Under the pieces are notes generated by a model that saw only the letters and a program-made list of their open reading frames with translations, did no database searches and had not been told where the DNA came from. A stretch of DNA of 64,000 nt, taken from assembly GCA_023974075.1 (NCBI GenBank), contig CM043792.1, positions 15,219,373 to 15,283,372 of the forward strand, in the 5' to 3' direction. The translations under genes were made by a program, and so were the position numbers. Position 1 is the first letter of the stretch. Each line of letters starts with the position of its first letter. Of the stretch, positions 38,797 through 54,189 are shown piece by piece. Source of the DNA: Chaenocephalus aceratus (lineage: Eukaryota; Chordata; Actinopteri; Perciformes; Channichthyidae).

Positions 38797-39189
38797 AGGG
38801 TGTTTCTCAAAGTCGAGGACGCTTGCTTGGTAGCACATGTCTTCCGAGTCACTTGCTTCAGAAGCGAGGCAAGAATCCATCCTAGCCTCGGAAAACGAAG
38901 AATTGTGGAACAGGCTAACAGGTGTGCGTCATATGCGAGGCCCCGCCTTAAATGGAGCACGATTACCGCCAAAGATTTGGAAATTGGTCCGTGCGCAAAG
39001 CATTGTGGGGATTTTAAGACCGGATTCTACACATGTGCAGCCTCTAAATTTCTCGCTACGAAGTACGCCGGCCTCGGTAGAATTCCAAGTATGCTGGACA
39101 TTGGAACAGTCCTTCGGCGGCACTCGATGGCGTAGTATGCTTGAAATAGTGGCTCTGGAGCAACCTTCCTCGAAATTGAGAAACACCCT
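38797..39189. mobile_element. MITE with AGGGTGTTTCTCAA ends, 393 bp
   Basis: AGGGTGTTTCTCAAAGTCGA at the left and TCGAAATTGAGAAACACCCT at the right are inverted repeats with two mismatches. Possible three-base flanks TAA and TAG would suit a PIF/Harbinger origin, but they are not identical. Confidence 0.8.
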
Positions 39190-41802
<2,613 letters not shown>

Positions 41803-44107
41803 TTTAATATAAAATGACCCTAACTCTAAAATGAAAAAGTTTTTTAAAAAAAGGTTGGTCCTTATCTTTTGATATATGTGAATACACAGTTCACCCACAT
41901 ATTTCTGGCAAGCCAAGAGATAATTTTCTTTACCTCTACTGTAGATCACTAGCCTTATGATTTTGAATTTAGATTCAATAAGAATAATTTAGTAGTGTGT
42001 GAAGCAACCCCTAAAGATACGTTCTGCCTTCTTGTTTTGATTGAGAGGCTGGAGCTGAGCAGCATGTCATCCTACCTGGCTGTCTAGTTAATTGTAACCG
42101 CATGTTAATGAGACACAAGATTACCCTTGCACTCCTTGACCCCGTGTGGCTCCAGCACTTCCGTAAAGAATGCCTGGAATCAATCAGACCTGAACAAATC
42201 TCCGTCTCTTGCCACTTGCTCAGTCTGCGTTCTATCTCACAGAACTTTCTTCAAATATCCCTAATACCACATTGATTTTTGCATACTGCAAAATAACAAA
42301 GCAGATGAGTGACCAACTGTGTTTTGGGACTTTTTTCTCAAATAGGCAAGAAACGTTTTTCCTCATACAAGGCTAAAAGAGCTGGATAGTGAAACAAAAG
42401 AACATGACATTTATGTTGTTCTGTGATCTCTTGACAGCATCCTCCAGATTTATCTTCAACTACAAGCACCATGATAGGTTGTGGGCGGAGGAATCAATGG
42501 CATCAAAAAAGAGACAAAGATGCAGTCATTTTAAGCCCTATGTTACCTCTGTGAAAATGTAGGAATTGTATTGTCCCCCAGCTGAACCAATAGCAACCCT
42601 CTTTACCCTCACAGTCTTGGCAAGGGTACATGCATTACCATGTGCCTGTGGGTCTTGGCACTAACGATTGCATGCAAACATCTCTGGGGGGAGAACATAA
42701 ATGGTTGAATAACTATTCTAACACATAGCGAGCAATGGTTTTGACCTGGGTGGTCTTAGCATCATCAGGCCACAGCACACCATCTGGTGTAAAACAATGA
42801 AGCCACTGACTAGATTTTCCAAAAGCTATTTCCATCACATTGTATAATGATATGTATCTTTATTACATATTTGTAAATTATGACTTTGAGTTGGGGGAAG
42901 AGATGAGGTCGTAAAACAAGGGCAAAAGCAGAGAGTGATGATCATGTCATATCTTCAGCTTTGCATCAAGTGGTGCTCATTAACCGCTGTAAGGTGTCGC
43001 ATGTCATCTGCCTCTGATCGTCAGGGGGAAGATGGATGTTCCAGATGGATTTCTCTGTGATTACAGTTGAACCACGCTCAGGACAGATCCATCAGACCTA
43101 GGGGGAAGACATGCTCACTGCCCTGCGGCTCCATGCTATTTCAAGCTTTCTCTCTTTGAACTAAAGATGCTAAACAGACATGAAACAAGGAATATTGGAG
43201 GTTTTGCAAGAAATCAAACGACACCACTGACAAAATTGTATTTAAAATAATTTGTCATTTGAATTCCAACAATGACTTGAAGACTGGAATATTTAATATG
43301 CAACAGTAAATTGGGGTTGGGTTTAGATTGTTATGTTCTCTTCTATGTGGTTTGCATTATTCAACAAGTCTTTTTTCCAAGCCCAAACCAGGCCATTTGC
43401 ATTCAGGCTATCTAGCTAACCACGACTTTGTGTGGAAATAGGGCAGTGTTGTCTGTCTGCTTTCTGCCAGCCAGGCTCATGACCTAAAATCTGAAAAAGT
43501 GCAGCATTGTCAGGTGGTGTGTGACAGGTGATGTTTGGCACATCTGTTTTACTTATTTTTATTTTACTTTGGTTTTGCCTTGGATATAAAGAGAAACATG
43601 TCATTGGAATGGGCATGTATTCGCACGCACATGATTAGTATTCAACCACATATCATTTGCAGTTATAAGGTAACTTGAAGCCAATTTTAAGCTTTAACTT
43701 TGTCCGAGAGATAAACCCTTGTGACTTGAGCCAAAGCAAAATTGTATCTCCAGTTGTGTAACCCATCATTAGAGCAAGAAGTCCTGTTTCAAACAGAAAC
43801 AGACCTCATGAATAACAGCATAATCCAATTTGTGCAGAGGAAAGCCCCAGAAGTTAATCTACCCTTACATAAAGTTGTGCAATTTAAAAGATGAGGAGAA
43901 CAATAAGACAAGGAGATATGCATTTTAGCAAGCAAATAAGTATTTATGATGCTTTTAGCCTTGTATTATAATAAATCATGGTTGTTTTTTGCCATGTGCA
44001 CAGTAAACCTGTGCTTTTCAGTACACTGCTGTTTCGTGCATTCAGTTACAAAGTTTAACCATGAAATCCTTGTCTTCCCTACCACCCCACCCCTATTCTT
44101 TTTCCAG
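41803..44107. other. 3' end of intron 1 with the exon 2 acceptor
   Basis: No repeat or gene is recognised in 41803-44090. The stretch just before exon 2 is a CT-rich polypyrimidine tract ending TTCTTTTTCCAG (44096-44107), a strong acceptor. Confidence 0.7.
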
Positions 44108-46594
44108 GATGGTTCCAAACAGAGGCAGGTGAGGAAGAAAACAGTGTCCTTCAGCTCAATGCCAAGTGACCGCAAGATCAACAGCACAGCTGCTTGCATG
44201 GCCTTCATGATGGAGGGTTGTGAGATGAAGAAGGTGCGCTCCAACTCACGCATGTACAACCGATATTTCCTGCTGGATCCAGACATGCACTGGCTCCGTT
44301 GGGAACCATCCAAGAAAGATTCAGAGAAAGCAAAACTGGAGATAAAAGGCATTAAGGAGGTGCGTTTGGGAAAGAAAACTCCAGTTCTCCGCAGTAATGG
44401 TCTCTCAGACCAGTTCCCTGATGAATGCGCCTTCTCAATCATCTATGGGGATAACTATGAGTCCTTAGATTTGGTAGCCAGTACAGCCGATGTTGTCAGC
44501 ACCTGGGTGATGGGCCTGAGATATCTGGTGTCTTATGGCCGGCACACGGTGAATATGGTGGAACCAAGCCAACCGAGTCTTCGAACATCTTGGATTGGCT
44601 CAGTGTTTGAGCTGGCAGATATGGAAAAGGAAGGACACATAGATCTGTTCAGGGCCACCCAGATAATCAAGGGGCTCAACCCTGGTATGAAAGAGTCTAG
44701 GATAGAGCTGAAGTTCAAGGAACTCCAGAAAGCTAAAGACCAATATGGAGAGGCAATTAACATGGACACCTTTGTAGAGGCCTACTGTGAGCTCTGCACA
44801 CGACCAGAGATCTTCTTCCTAATGGTACAGTTCTCCAGTAACAAGGAATATCTGGACAGTAAAGATCTGATGCTATTTGTGGAGGTGGAGCAGGGTGTGG
44901 AAGCAGTAACAGACGACATGTGCCGGGAAATTGTTCAAAAGTTTGAGCCATCCGCCGAAGGTAGGGAGAGGGCCTACCTCTCCATTGACGGCTTTACACA
45001 CTACCTCCTCTCCTCTGAATGCCACATCTTTGACCCTCAACACAAACGTGTGTGCCAGGATATGAGCCAGCCTCTTTCCCACTACTACATCAACTCGTCA
45101 CATAATGCCTCACTTCTGGAAGACCATTTCTGGGGATCTGCAGATATCAGCAGCTACATCCGAGCTCTAAGAATGGGCTGTCGCAGCATTGAGGTCATTG
45201 TATGGGATGGCCCTGATAATGAACCAGTTGTGTATGTGGGTAGTTCTGTAGCCTCACATCTAGCTTTCTCTAAAGTCCTGGACATCATAAACCAATATGC
45301 TTTTGAGAGCTCTGAGTATCCCCTGATTCTCTGCCTGGTGACCCATTGCTGCATCCCTCAACAGAGAGTCATGGCGCAGCATATGAAGAAGATTATTGGG
45401 GACAAGCTGTGTGTTGAGCCCCCAAACAAGGAGGATATATACCTCCCCTCCCCTGAGAAACTCAAATGTAAAATCCTCATCAAGGGTAAGAAGTTACCGC
45501 CCAACTGCACTGATGTTGAGGGTGATGTGACGGATGAGGAGGAGGGTCTGGAAATGTCTCGAAGAGTGGGAGGTAATGAGAAAGACCAGCTCAATGGATT
45601 AAGCTACAAGAGACTGAGGCTGTGCAGGGAGCTCTCTGACCTCGTAACTCTCTGCAAGTCAGTCCAGTTTAGGGACTTTGAGATCTCTAAGAGAGACCAA
45701 AAACATTGGGACATCTGCTCCTTCAATGAGGTAGATGCAAACAGATATGCCAATGAGTTTCCAGAGGAATTTGTCTGTTATAACAAGCGCTATCTCTCCA
45801 GGGTATATCCCACACCAATGAGAATTGATGCCAGCAACATGAACCCCCAAGACTTCTGGAAGTGTGGCTGCCAGATAGTAGCCATGAACTACCAAACCCC
45901 AGGCCTCATGATGGACCTCAACCTTGGCTGGTTCAGGCAGAATGGTAACTGTGGGTATGTTTTGCGGCCAGCCATCATGAGGGAGGAGGTGTCCTACTTC
46001 AGTGCCAATGCTCGTGACTCGCTGCCAGGCGTGTCTGCTCAGCTTCTTCACATTAAGGTCATCAGTGGGCAGAATCTGCCCAAGCCTCGTGGCTCTGCAG
46101 CCAAGGGTGATGTTGTGGAGCCCTACATATATGTAGAGATTCACGGCATCCCAGCTGACTGTGCTGAACAGAGAACCAAGACTGTGTCTCAGAATGGTGA
46201 CAACCCTATTTTTGATGAGAGTTTTGAATTCCAGATCAATTTGCCAGAACTTGCAGTACTGCGCTTTGTCGTGCTGGATGATGACTACATTGGCGATGAG
46301 TTCATTGGCCAGTACACCATCCCATTTGAGTGCCTACAGCCAGGCTACAGACATGTCCCTCTACAATCTCTGACAGGAGAGTTCCTACCAAACACAACTC
46401 TTTTTGTCCATGTAGCCATCACCAACAGGCGGGGTGGAGGAAAGGCTCATAAGAGGGGTATGTCAGTCAGGAAGGGTAGGAAGGCCCGGGAGTACACCAC
46501 CACCAAGACCACAGGGATCAAAGTGGTGGACGAACTCTTCAGAGCTTCCACCCAGCCCCTCAGGGAGGCCACAGACCTCAGAGAAAATGTGCAG
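44108..46594 (+). CDS. plcl2: plcl2 coding exon 2 (large exon): PH, EF-hand, X, Y and C2 regions of inactive phospholipase C-like protein 2
   Basis: This 829-codon exon is open throughout, starts in phase 0 after a polypyrimidine tract and AG, and ends in phase 0 at CAG before GTAAGT. Residues below count from its first codon, Asp. Residues 9-15 (RKKTVSF) fit the RVxF-like PP1 docking and PKA target site known in PRIP proteins. A PH domain spans about 26-140, EF-hand-like helices about 160-310, X-box about 318-465, an acidic linker with [10 protein letters not shown] (471-480), Y-box about 508-625 and C2 about 640-770. Family members are catalytically dead scaffolds that bind inositol phosphates and phosphatases and affect GABA-A receptor traffic. 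Wording such as [19 protein letters not shown] and the C-terminal pattern fit PLCL2 better than PLCL1. The X-box keeps His332 and Glu362 but has Ile364, Val377 and Val411 at three other catalytic positions of active PLC. Upstream in-frame codons (43946-44107) are intron. Confidence 0.95.
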
Positions 46595-49500
46595 GTAAGT
46601 GACTACATACTTAAAGTACTAAACATTTATCATAAAACCATTACAAATGACACATTGGGTTGTGTATAGCAGGAGATTTACATTTTGCAAAAGTTTATCA
46701 ATGTTGATAATGCTGTACAGATAAAATAGAGTAATATATTACTCTTTGTTACTATTGATGGGTTGTAGTCCAAAAGTTTAATAAATAATTTAACATTATA
46801 CTGGGTAAAGACAGCAAAACTTCAGATCCCAGTGCCGTAAAAAAATATTGGTTGCACTTGCCTTCTGCTAACTAAATTGGATGTTCAGTGTGTAAATGGC
46901 TTACCATTGGCAATATTGCAGAGCTGTTCCTTTTCTTCAAACTGCATAACATTATTATAACTTATACTGCTGAGGCTTTGCTGGAGACAATGACAGCTCA
47001 AATCTACTGTATGCACTTACAGGTTTTGCCCGCAGGCACATCATTTCCTTAGCAATCTCCATAGAAATATTGTGAACAAAATATGTCATGTTACAGTAGA
47101 TTCTTCATGTTTATTTTTCTATTGGGTTTAAAGTTAAGATGTGAAAAGACAGAAAAGCCATTTTCACCAAGTATAACCACATAACCTCTAATTGCTTCAG
47201 TAGGTCAAAACTGATGTAAGTGTTTCTGGTTGGGATCATTTTAATTGTTGTGGATATAGTCTTGTGACTAATTGTTCTGTATTAATGTAGTACAAGAGAT
47301 CGGTAATAAAGTAACATTGCTGTACAATTAGGAGGTTTATGAATAGTGTAATCATTAATGAGAGACAATTACTGCCAAAGGGAGAAGACTATGTTGCTAG
47401 GCACTTAGTGAACCAATTTAAAAAAAAAAAAAAATGAGAAACCGCAGCATTGAATTGTCAGATGACCTGTAGCAGAAGCCTTTTAGTGCATGTTTCTTTT
47501 GGTTTGTGATGACTGAAGGGTGTGGTACGATGATAGTTTCATTTGTGCAGTACACAATTATGCTTTGGTAATATTCTCAATGTATAACAAAGTACTTTGG
47601 CAATGTAGTTACCAAACAAGACGACTTACATTATGACGTTTTCCCATAAATAATGGGCAAAAATAAGACAAATAACTCCTCTGGCTTCTTAATGGCTCAC
47701 TAAACACAAGACAAAACGACACTAAAATCAGACAAGCAAATAGTAGCACATTAAAGGTCACTTAAATGTATGTAGCTTGCATTTTGTAAGAATATTGATG
47801 TTGCCTGAGTTACTTTAAATTGCGTCCCTGATCTCAGAAGCTCAATATGGCTGAAGAAAGGATGGGATTTATCTGCCAGGTTTTTGACCTGCATTCCTCT
47901 TGATTATGTACGGCTCACATTCAAAACATGGTAGCAGGTAGTAGATTCTGATTACCGATTGTCTTCTGTAATTTCCTGCCTTAACCTGTCTCTTGTGCAT
48001 ATATGACCATTGCAAGCTTAACAAAATAAAACATATAATGTTGTCAAACTATCATGTTTATCTGAAGCTAATGTAGCGCAGTCCTTTTTTGTGTATCCAG
48101 GTCATAAATACCAAGATCTGTCCATCTGTCTTCAGCAAGCCGAACCTCCATCTAATGGCACAGCAAACAAAAACCCAGAACAAACTAAATAAGCAGAGAT
48201 GCAATCAGAGAGATTCTGGTATGCTGTCAGGCATTTTTGGGTTGTGGAAATAGTCAATGTTCAACAATCCAAGAAGGAGAGAAATAGGATCGTGTCCGGG
48301 AGGTGAAATATTACAATATTTGGCCAAATTGCTTGTTTGAATAATCTAAATTATTGACAAATTGTTACCTCAATTGTTTTTCATGAATAGGGCCATATCT
48401 ATGTTTGGGTGTGAGTCCCCATGGGACCATTTCATAAATAAACATGAAATACGGCTCACTGTAAAGTCAGCTCTGTAAATCTGACTCAAACTTATCAAGC
48501 ACATCCTTACTTTTGTAAAACCCACCTTATCAAATATGTATGCAACTTGTGAAATAACTACAGGTATCACCTGTCACCGCTGACTCTTAAAGCTGCTCTG
48601 TTCCTTTGAAGCAGCTCTACTTATTAATGGCCTTGGAAACTAATCTAATTTATAATACAGAAAATGTCACTATACAATTTAGATGTGAGTCGGCATCTTT
48701 TAACCTGATCAAACAACACTGGCACCGCAACCGCTCCGCAAACCACAATTTCCTCAGGTTTGAAATGTAAATTTTTCTTTTTGAAATGAAGAGATAAAAG
48801 TTACGGGAAAGCAATAAGGAACAAGGTCTTTGCCTTTCAAATGTAAAAAATGGACGGTTGTGAGAGCTTTGTAGAGACCAGCTGTGTGGAGCCTTTAATC
48901 TGAAAGGAGCTGGAGGGAAGAGGAAGGGTCGCTGGCCAAAAAGCCACACGGCAACCACAAAGCCAAGTCTGGAGGCTTTGCCAACCCTACTTGATTAGAC
49001 GTTAAAGTGAGAAAGAATTACCTTGTGTACTCAGACTCACACAAATCCCAAATATCACATCATACAACCTTAGCCATGAAAGCAATGCACACAGAAACAT
49101 ATTTAGATGTCACCGCTTAAAGCGTTATTTCACCTCACTAAGCTCTTTAAGACTCCTTTATCCTTCAACAGCAAAGCTTACAGGGGTTCTGCTATTATTA
49201 ATAACATACATACAAGTGTCTAGGACTATTTCAAATAGCAAGGAGATCTATGAACATTGACCAGTGGGCAGATATGACAGGTTGCCATGTTTTATATGTG
49301 GATCTGGGCAGCAAATCAATTATTTCCGTGGGAACCCTGAATAAAGTCCAGAGTGCAGCAGCCCATGAACTGTAAGTGTTGATAGAGGTGTAGGAGAGCT
49401 GCCAGCCTGTGGTTTATTTTATTTGCTACACACAGCATGTGTGTGTGTGTGTGTATGTGTATGTCTGTGTCTGTGTGTGAGTTTGTGTGTGTGTTCGTGC

Positions 49501-51238
49501 CATCATAGTCACATTCACCACCACTCAATACTGTGGGCCAGAGAGAAGAGGAGACAGATTGAAGCAAAAAGAGAGAGCGAGAGGAGCAAACAGAAACAAA
49601 AGCTGTGTTGTAACAAGACACAGAGCTCTCATTTAGGGAATGTTAGAATGGGAGTAAAGTGGGGGAGGGAGTAATTAAAAACACAAGCCTCTCATTGGTG
49701 AATTTCAACACCATAGATTTGTAACAGTTTTGCTTTTATCGCACAACAGTTAGCGAAAAACATTCAGGCATGCAGTTTCATACATACATGCTGCGAATCA
49801 TATAAAGCTAAATGAATGCTAATAACATGCAGTCATAGATGCTCGTGGTTCTCACACACGCATACATAATCACACACAGGGTTTCAGAGCTGTCCCGCGT
49901 CTACCATTGTGTTTCCTCTCATGGCTCTGCTCTAAGTGGTGTTAACTGTAGCAGAGGCTAAGCATACAGATGCCGAAAGCGCCCCTTGGCCACCCTCTTC
50001 GTCTACAGGAAGGTTGGGCACCGCACTGACAGCACATCCTCTGGGGAATGGTGGGGGCAATGGGGGGGATTTTTCTGCAGGCCTGGAGGTCTATCCCAGG
50101 GAGACGGCTGGTTCCCACACTGCAGACTGTAGAGTGTGTGGAAGGATTCCCAAGTACCAATTCTAGTACCTGCTTTGTATTTCCGAAACTCTAGCAGTGG
50201 AGAGTTGTAGAGAAAACATAGCAATATTAGCCATTATCAGGGCTAAAACTATAAAAGCACTGAAATGCAGTTGAAGAATCGCCTTATTGTAATTTTGATT
50301 AGGATGCGATGATTTGACAATATGATAGAATGTAGAACAACCTAACATTGAAAGCAGTAGTCTGTTGATTTTAAATGTGAAAGGGCAATACAAATATTGT
50401 ATCGCTTAAATCCATAATTTAGTGAAATAATAATGACCTCAATGTTGACATAATTAATCGTGACTATCAGTTTGGCCATTATCGTGCAGCCCTAGATTGA
50501 TGGCAGTTCAGCTCTACTAACTATATACAGCTGCCCCTGATGAAAAAATAAGATTTGTTATCACTGATACATTCAACAACAAGACAAGTTGATATATTTC
50601 TTTATTTGTCTAGCAGCAGAGAGCTTGAATGGCCTGCGGTTCATGTAGAAACGGAACGTAGGGAAAATAATGCTTCTGTAATTACTTAACTTTTGTACTA
50701 AAGACCTTCAGGCTGTGGTCAGAGGCTTGGCTCCGGAGCCAGGGGGCTGTTGAATGAGCAGACTGACGTTATGGGAGACAGATAGTTTTACTGTCACCAA
50801 GACAAACACTCGCTGCTGTCTTATCTCGTTTCAGCTCTGAGGGAAGTATCAAGTTGCCTCTAATTAAATCGACTCACTCATGGTTATATGCAAAAGGTGT
50901 TAGCATTATTTGCCATTCTATCGGGCCACATCACCTCATTTGTCAAGCAAAAATAACCCTACACAAATTTGCCTTAGTTTCTTTGGTTACAGAAAATAGG
51001 TTCAGAGCACAAGGATACTCAGGATGTTAATGTGTAATTATTTATTTGAACTGGTCTATTTAATTTAACTTACTTTTAATTAATACTGCTCCTCAAAGCA
51101 ACTTAATTTAGGAAACATGTAATAAATTAAACCAAGATGACTCAAATGCAGCATACAAAGTTAAAACGTTTTATTTATGCCTTTTTTAAGTGCTTTTACC
51201 CTATCTCTTTCCTTCATTGTGGATGTTTTCTTTCCCAG
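46595..51238 (+). other. plcl2: plcl2 intron 2
   Basis: It begins GTAAGT and ends TTTCCCAG. If retained, translation would run 24 codons past exon 2 to a stop at about 46667. Apart from an A-run near 47420, a GT-rich stretch near 49440 and a decayed MITE at about 50238-50494, I see no recognisable feature. Confidence 0.9.
50238..50494. mobile_element. Decayed MITE with AGGGCTGCACGAT-type end
   Basis: The right end ATCGTGCAGCCCTA (50481-50494) is a common teleost transposon terminus. The left end AGGGCTAAAACTATAA near 50238 matches it only partly. No target duplication was confirmed. Confidence 0.45.
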
Positions 51239-51442
51239 AATGCCATGGTGTTCTTCAAGGAGCTCTGCGGCCTGACCCCGGCCGCTAACATGAAGCAGTG
51301 TATCCTGACCGTGTCTACCTGGCTGACGAACAGCGAGCGGTCACTGAGGGTAACGCTGGACCTGAGCGAGACCTACCCCACCATGGAGGCTCAGGGTCCG
51401 GTTCCTGAGCTGCTGCGCAAAGTGTTCAATGCCTATGACATG
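51239..51442 (+). CDS. plcl2: plcl2 coding exon 3 (start of the C-terminal helical region)
   Basis: Sixty-eight codons lie between a tttcccag acceptor and a GTAAAT donor, phase 0 at both ends. The reading [20 protein letters not shown] joins directly to the ENVQ end of the large exon, as in the family's RENMQNAV/I-KELCGL segment. The later motif [20 protein letters not shown] matches the PLCL2 version (LSEQYPTMELQG) better than the PLCL1 one, and is the best paralogue evidence outside the large exon. This part follows the C2 domain and has no catalytic role. The exon ends at an ATG codon followed by the donor, and the next exon resumes with MIQ, giving YDM-MIQ as in the family. Confidence 0.93.
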
Positions 51443-51986
51443 GTAAATAAAACGCACAAACACAAAAGAGTGAATATGATGCTGTCAGGCAAATAGTAAT
51501 GCTCACACTGTTGGGAAAGAATGACAATGGAATTACACACATAAGCAATACTCTAAACAAGTATTTTCTTTACAAATTAAACCGGTTAAAGCATTTATTC
51601 CTCTATGTTTTCCAAGGCTGGACATTGTTGTTTTCTTTCTGTTTTCCCAAATCAAAGGACTCCGTTGTTTCAATCGATCTACTTGTTCATAGTTAGCACC
51701 ATAGCTACCGCTAGCAACCAGGCTAACGTAACTGTCAAAGCAAGGAAGAACTGTAAAAATCCTATAGAAATTAGAAAGTCAGATTTTAGCAACATGAGGT
51801 AAGCACAGTAAAACAGCCGGTGGTTTTAGTAAAGCAGTTTTCGCTGCTTACTGATACAGCTTAGTGAAATCTGTCTTTGTCCCTCTTTAACTTTTTTCCA
51901 CCTCATTCAACAAGGTTCTTTTTCGAGTAGAACTTCCAGAGCTAACATTTCTCAGGCTGTTTCACTACCTAAGAAAAGCTACTTAA

Positions 51987-52367
51987 AGGTGGGGTAGGTA
52001 AGTTTGAGAAACCGGCTCGAGATACACTTTTTGTTATATTCCATGGAATGCTCTTAATATCCCGATAGCAATGAATATCTAAAGTGCTTTGACAAAAGAT
52101 CCATAAGAAATTTCATCTGTGGAAGCCGTAGTACTGTAAAAAGCACGACCAATCATCTGAGCCGGCCCGGCTAAAATAACTGGATGGCCTACCTGCCTGT
52201 CAGCCTTCCATCTGTGCACAAACTTATCTCGTGCCCTCATTGGTCATGTGCGCGTTCGTGTGTGTTGTAGGAGGGGCTCTGTCAGGAAGTGGCAGATTTG
52301 TTCCGGCTGTGTATTTTCAAATTCTAGCGCACTCGAGCTGGTTTCTCCAAAATTACCCACCCCACCT
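51987..52367. mobile_element. TTAA-flanked MITE, copy 2 (complete)
   Basis: AGGTGGGGTAGGTAAG at the left and TTACCCACCCCACCT at the right are bounded by TTAA (51983-51986 and 52368-52371). The inverted repeat extends imperfectly to about 35 bp, through GAGAAACC-GCTCGAG. It is the complete version of the copy at 22987-23370. The TTAA duplication suggests a piggyBac-type origin. Confidence 0.9.
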
Positions 52368-53317
52368 TTAAAGATTCACAAACCTGGATATGTTTAACAT
52401 TCTTAATTTAGCTAAAGCCATCACTTAAGCCAGACAGATTGCCATGATGCAGCTTCTCATTTTATAATCTCACATGTCTTTCTCCATCCTGTCACCTCTA
52501 TTACAAGAACATTGCTTTTTTTCATCACTTGACATTCGCCCAAGAGTGAGATGGAGGACTGTAATTAGTTATCACCTGCTGCTTCCGCTTCCATCCTGTG
52601 AGGCTTGGTGGGAGCTGGTGAAATGGGTCATGAGATAGAAACAAGGTTGTTGCGTCCGCTCTGCTCAGGTTGTGGGCACTCTCGCTGCTGATGCCTTCAG
52701 TTGTGACGTAGCGAGTGACATCAGGAGAGCAGAAAGTGCGTCTCCAAATAGAACCTGCTTGGGCTTTTATGAGGCCTCACGCTTGGCAGGAGGTTCGGTA
52801 CTGTCTGAGCAACTCACACGCTCCAGTCCACAAAAGAAAACGTGAAAGAAGAGCAGAAAAGTAGAACCGTAATCTCTATTTTATCATTTTAGACGCTAGA
52901 ACATGTATTCTCAGGTTTCACCAAAAAATGTTGTCTCTTTTATCAACCTACAATAACAGGTCCCATCATTGTTACTGACCTGGTAATTGCCTAGAACTTA
53001 CACAAACGAAGTACTACAACTTTTTCTCTATATTGAACTACTTTAGTGGTTGAATAATAACCTATGGACTTGTCTTGAGGCTTGGGCCTGGTCAGCTGAG
53101 TCTTTGTGTTTGCTCCCCAGAGATTGGCCTGTTGGCAGGCTCCCCGCTCAATAACAGAGGGCCCAGTGTGTGGAGTGTGGAGTGTGTGTGTGTGAATGCA
53201 TGTGAGCTCATGGCTGCCAACACTCGGCCATTTTCTGTACCACATCAGTGAGCTGTGCGTGTCCTCATTCACCCCTGTGTGGGCTGCAGCCAGCAAACGC
53301 TGTAACCCTGAACTTAA

Positions 53318-54122
53318 AGGTCCCATGTCATGGCAATTTCCACTGATCATAATTCCATTGTTGAGGTCTACTAGAATAGATTTATACTGTGCAATTTTCC
53401 AAACTCACATTGGTTTCGCATACAGCATCTCTGTAAAGTATGTGTATTCACTCTCTCCACTAAACGGCTCGTTGCCGCTCTTGCCCCCCCCCTCCCTGTG
53501 AGCCCAGTGTGCTCCGATTGGTCGGGACCAGTCGGGACGTTGTGAATCGCGCTGAACTCCGTGGAGGTGTGATTTCCTTGTTTAGCGATACACAGCGAAA
53601 CACAGCCAAACTCACCCTGAGCACACACAAAGTCACAGCCGAAGTAAAAACAATAAGTGTGGCTTGATATTGAGAAGAAAAAGGTTGATAAACGCTGTGA
53701 GAATGGGTCTGCAGAGAGAATTTCCCCGCGATCCCAACTGTCTGTTATCAGCCTGCAGCCAGGGAGGAGAGATCAGCAGAGCTGCCTGCACTGAGTTTGT
53801 GTGTGAGGAAGTCCGTGGATTGGTCAATTTGGACCAATCAGCGGGGGCTTAACGTAACGGCTCCGCGGACGTAACGTAACGGCTCCACGGATTGGTCCAT
53901 TTCGTTCCGGGGACGACATGACATCATGATGTACCCGGAAGAATCAAATGGACAGTGACGTATCTCCAACGAGGCGTTTTGGGAGGTATTTTCTGTGTTA
54001 GAGTTTAGTCGCTACAGGGTGTATTTTGAGGGTTTTGACTCTGCAGACCGTTTTACATGCATAAAAACCTTCATAACACACAAGGGGACGGGTAATAACC
54101 GGCAAAGCATGACATGTCACCT
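53318..54122. mobile_element. TTAA-flanked MITE, 805 bp
   Basis: AGGTCCCATGTCATG at the left and CATGACATGTCACCT at the right are imperfect inverted repeats, flanked by TTAA (53314-53317 and 54123-54126). No transposase inside. Confidence 0.88.
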
Positions 54123-54136
54123 TTAATAAAAGGGTC

Positions 54137-54137
<1 letters not shown>

Positions 54138-54188
<51 letters not shown>
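54138..54188. repeat. AC microsatellite, about 25 units
   Basis: A pure AC run directly downstream of the TTAA MITE. Confidence 0.97.

Positions 54189-54189
<1 letters not shown>

Noticed and set aside
43946..44107. 54 codons open in frame upstream of plcl2 exon 2
   Set aside because: They have no similarity to PLCL N-termini and precede a strong polypyrimidine tract and AG. The family homology begins exactly at 44108.
45659..46144. Minus-strand open frame of 161 codons inside exon 2
   Set aside because: It is a shadow of the strongly conserved plcl2 frame on the + strand.
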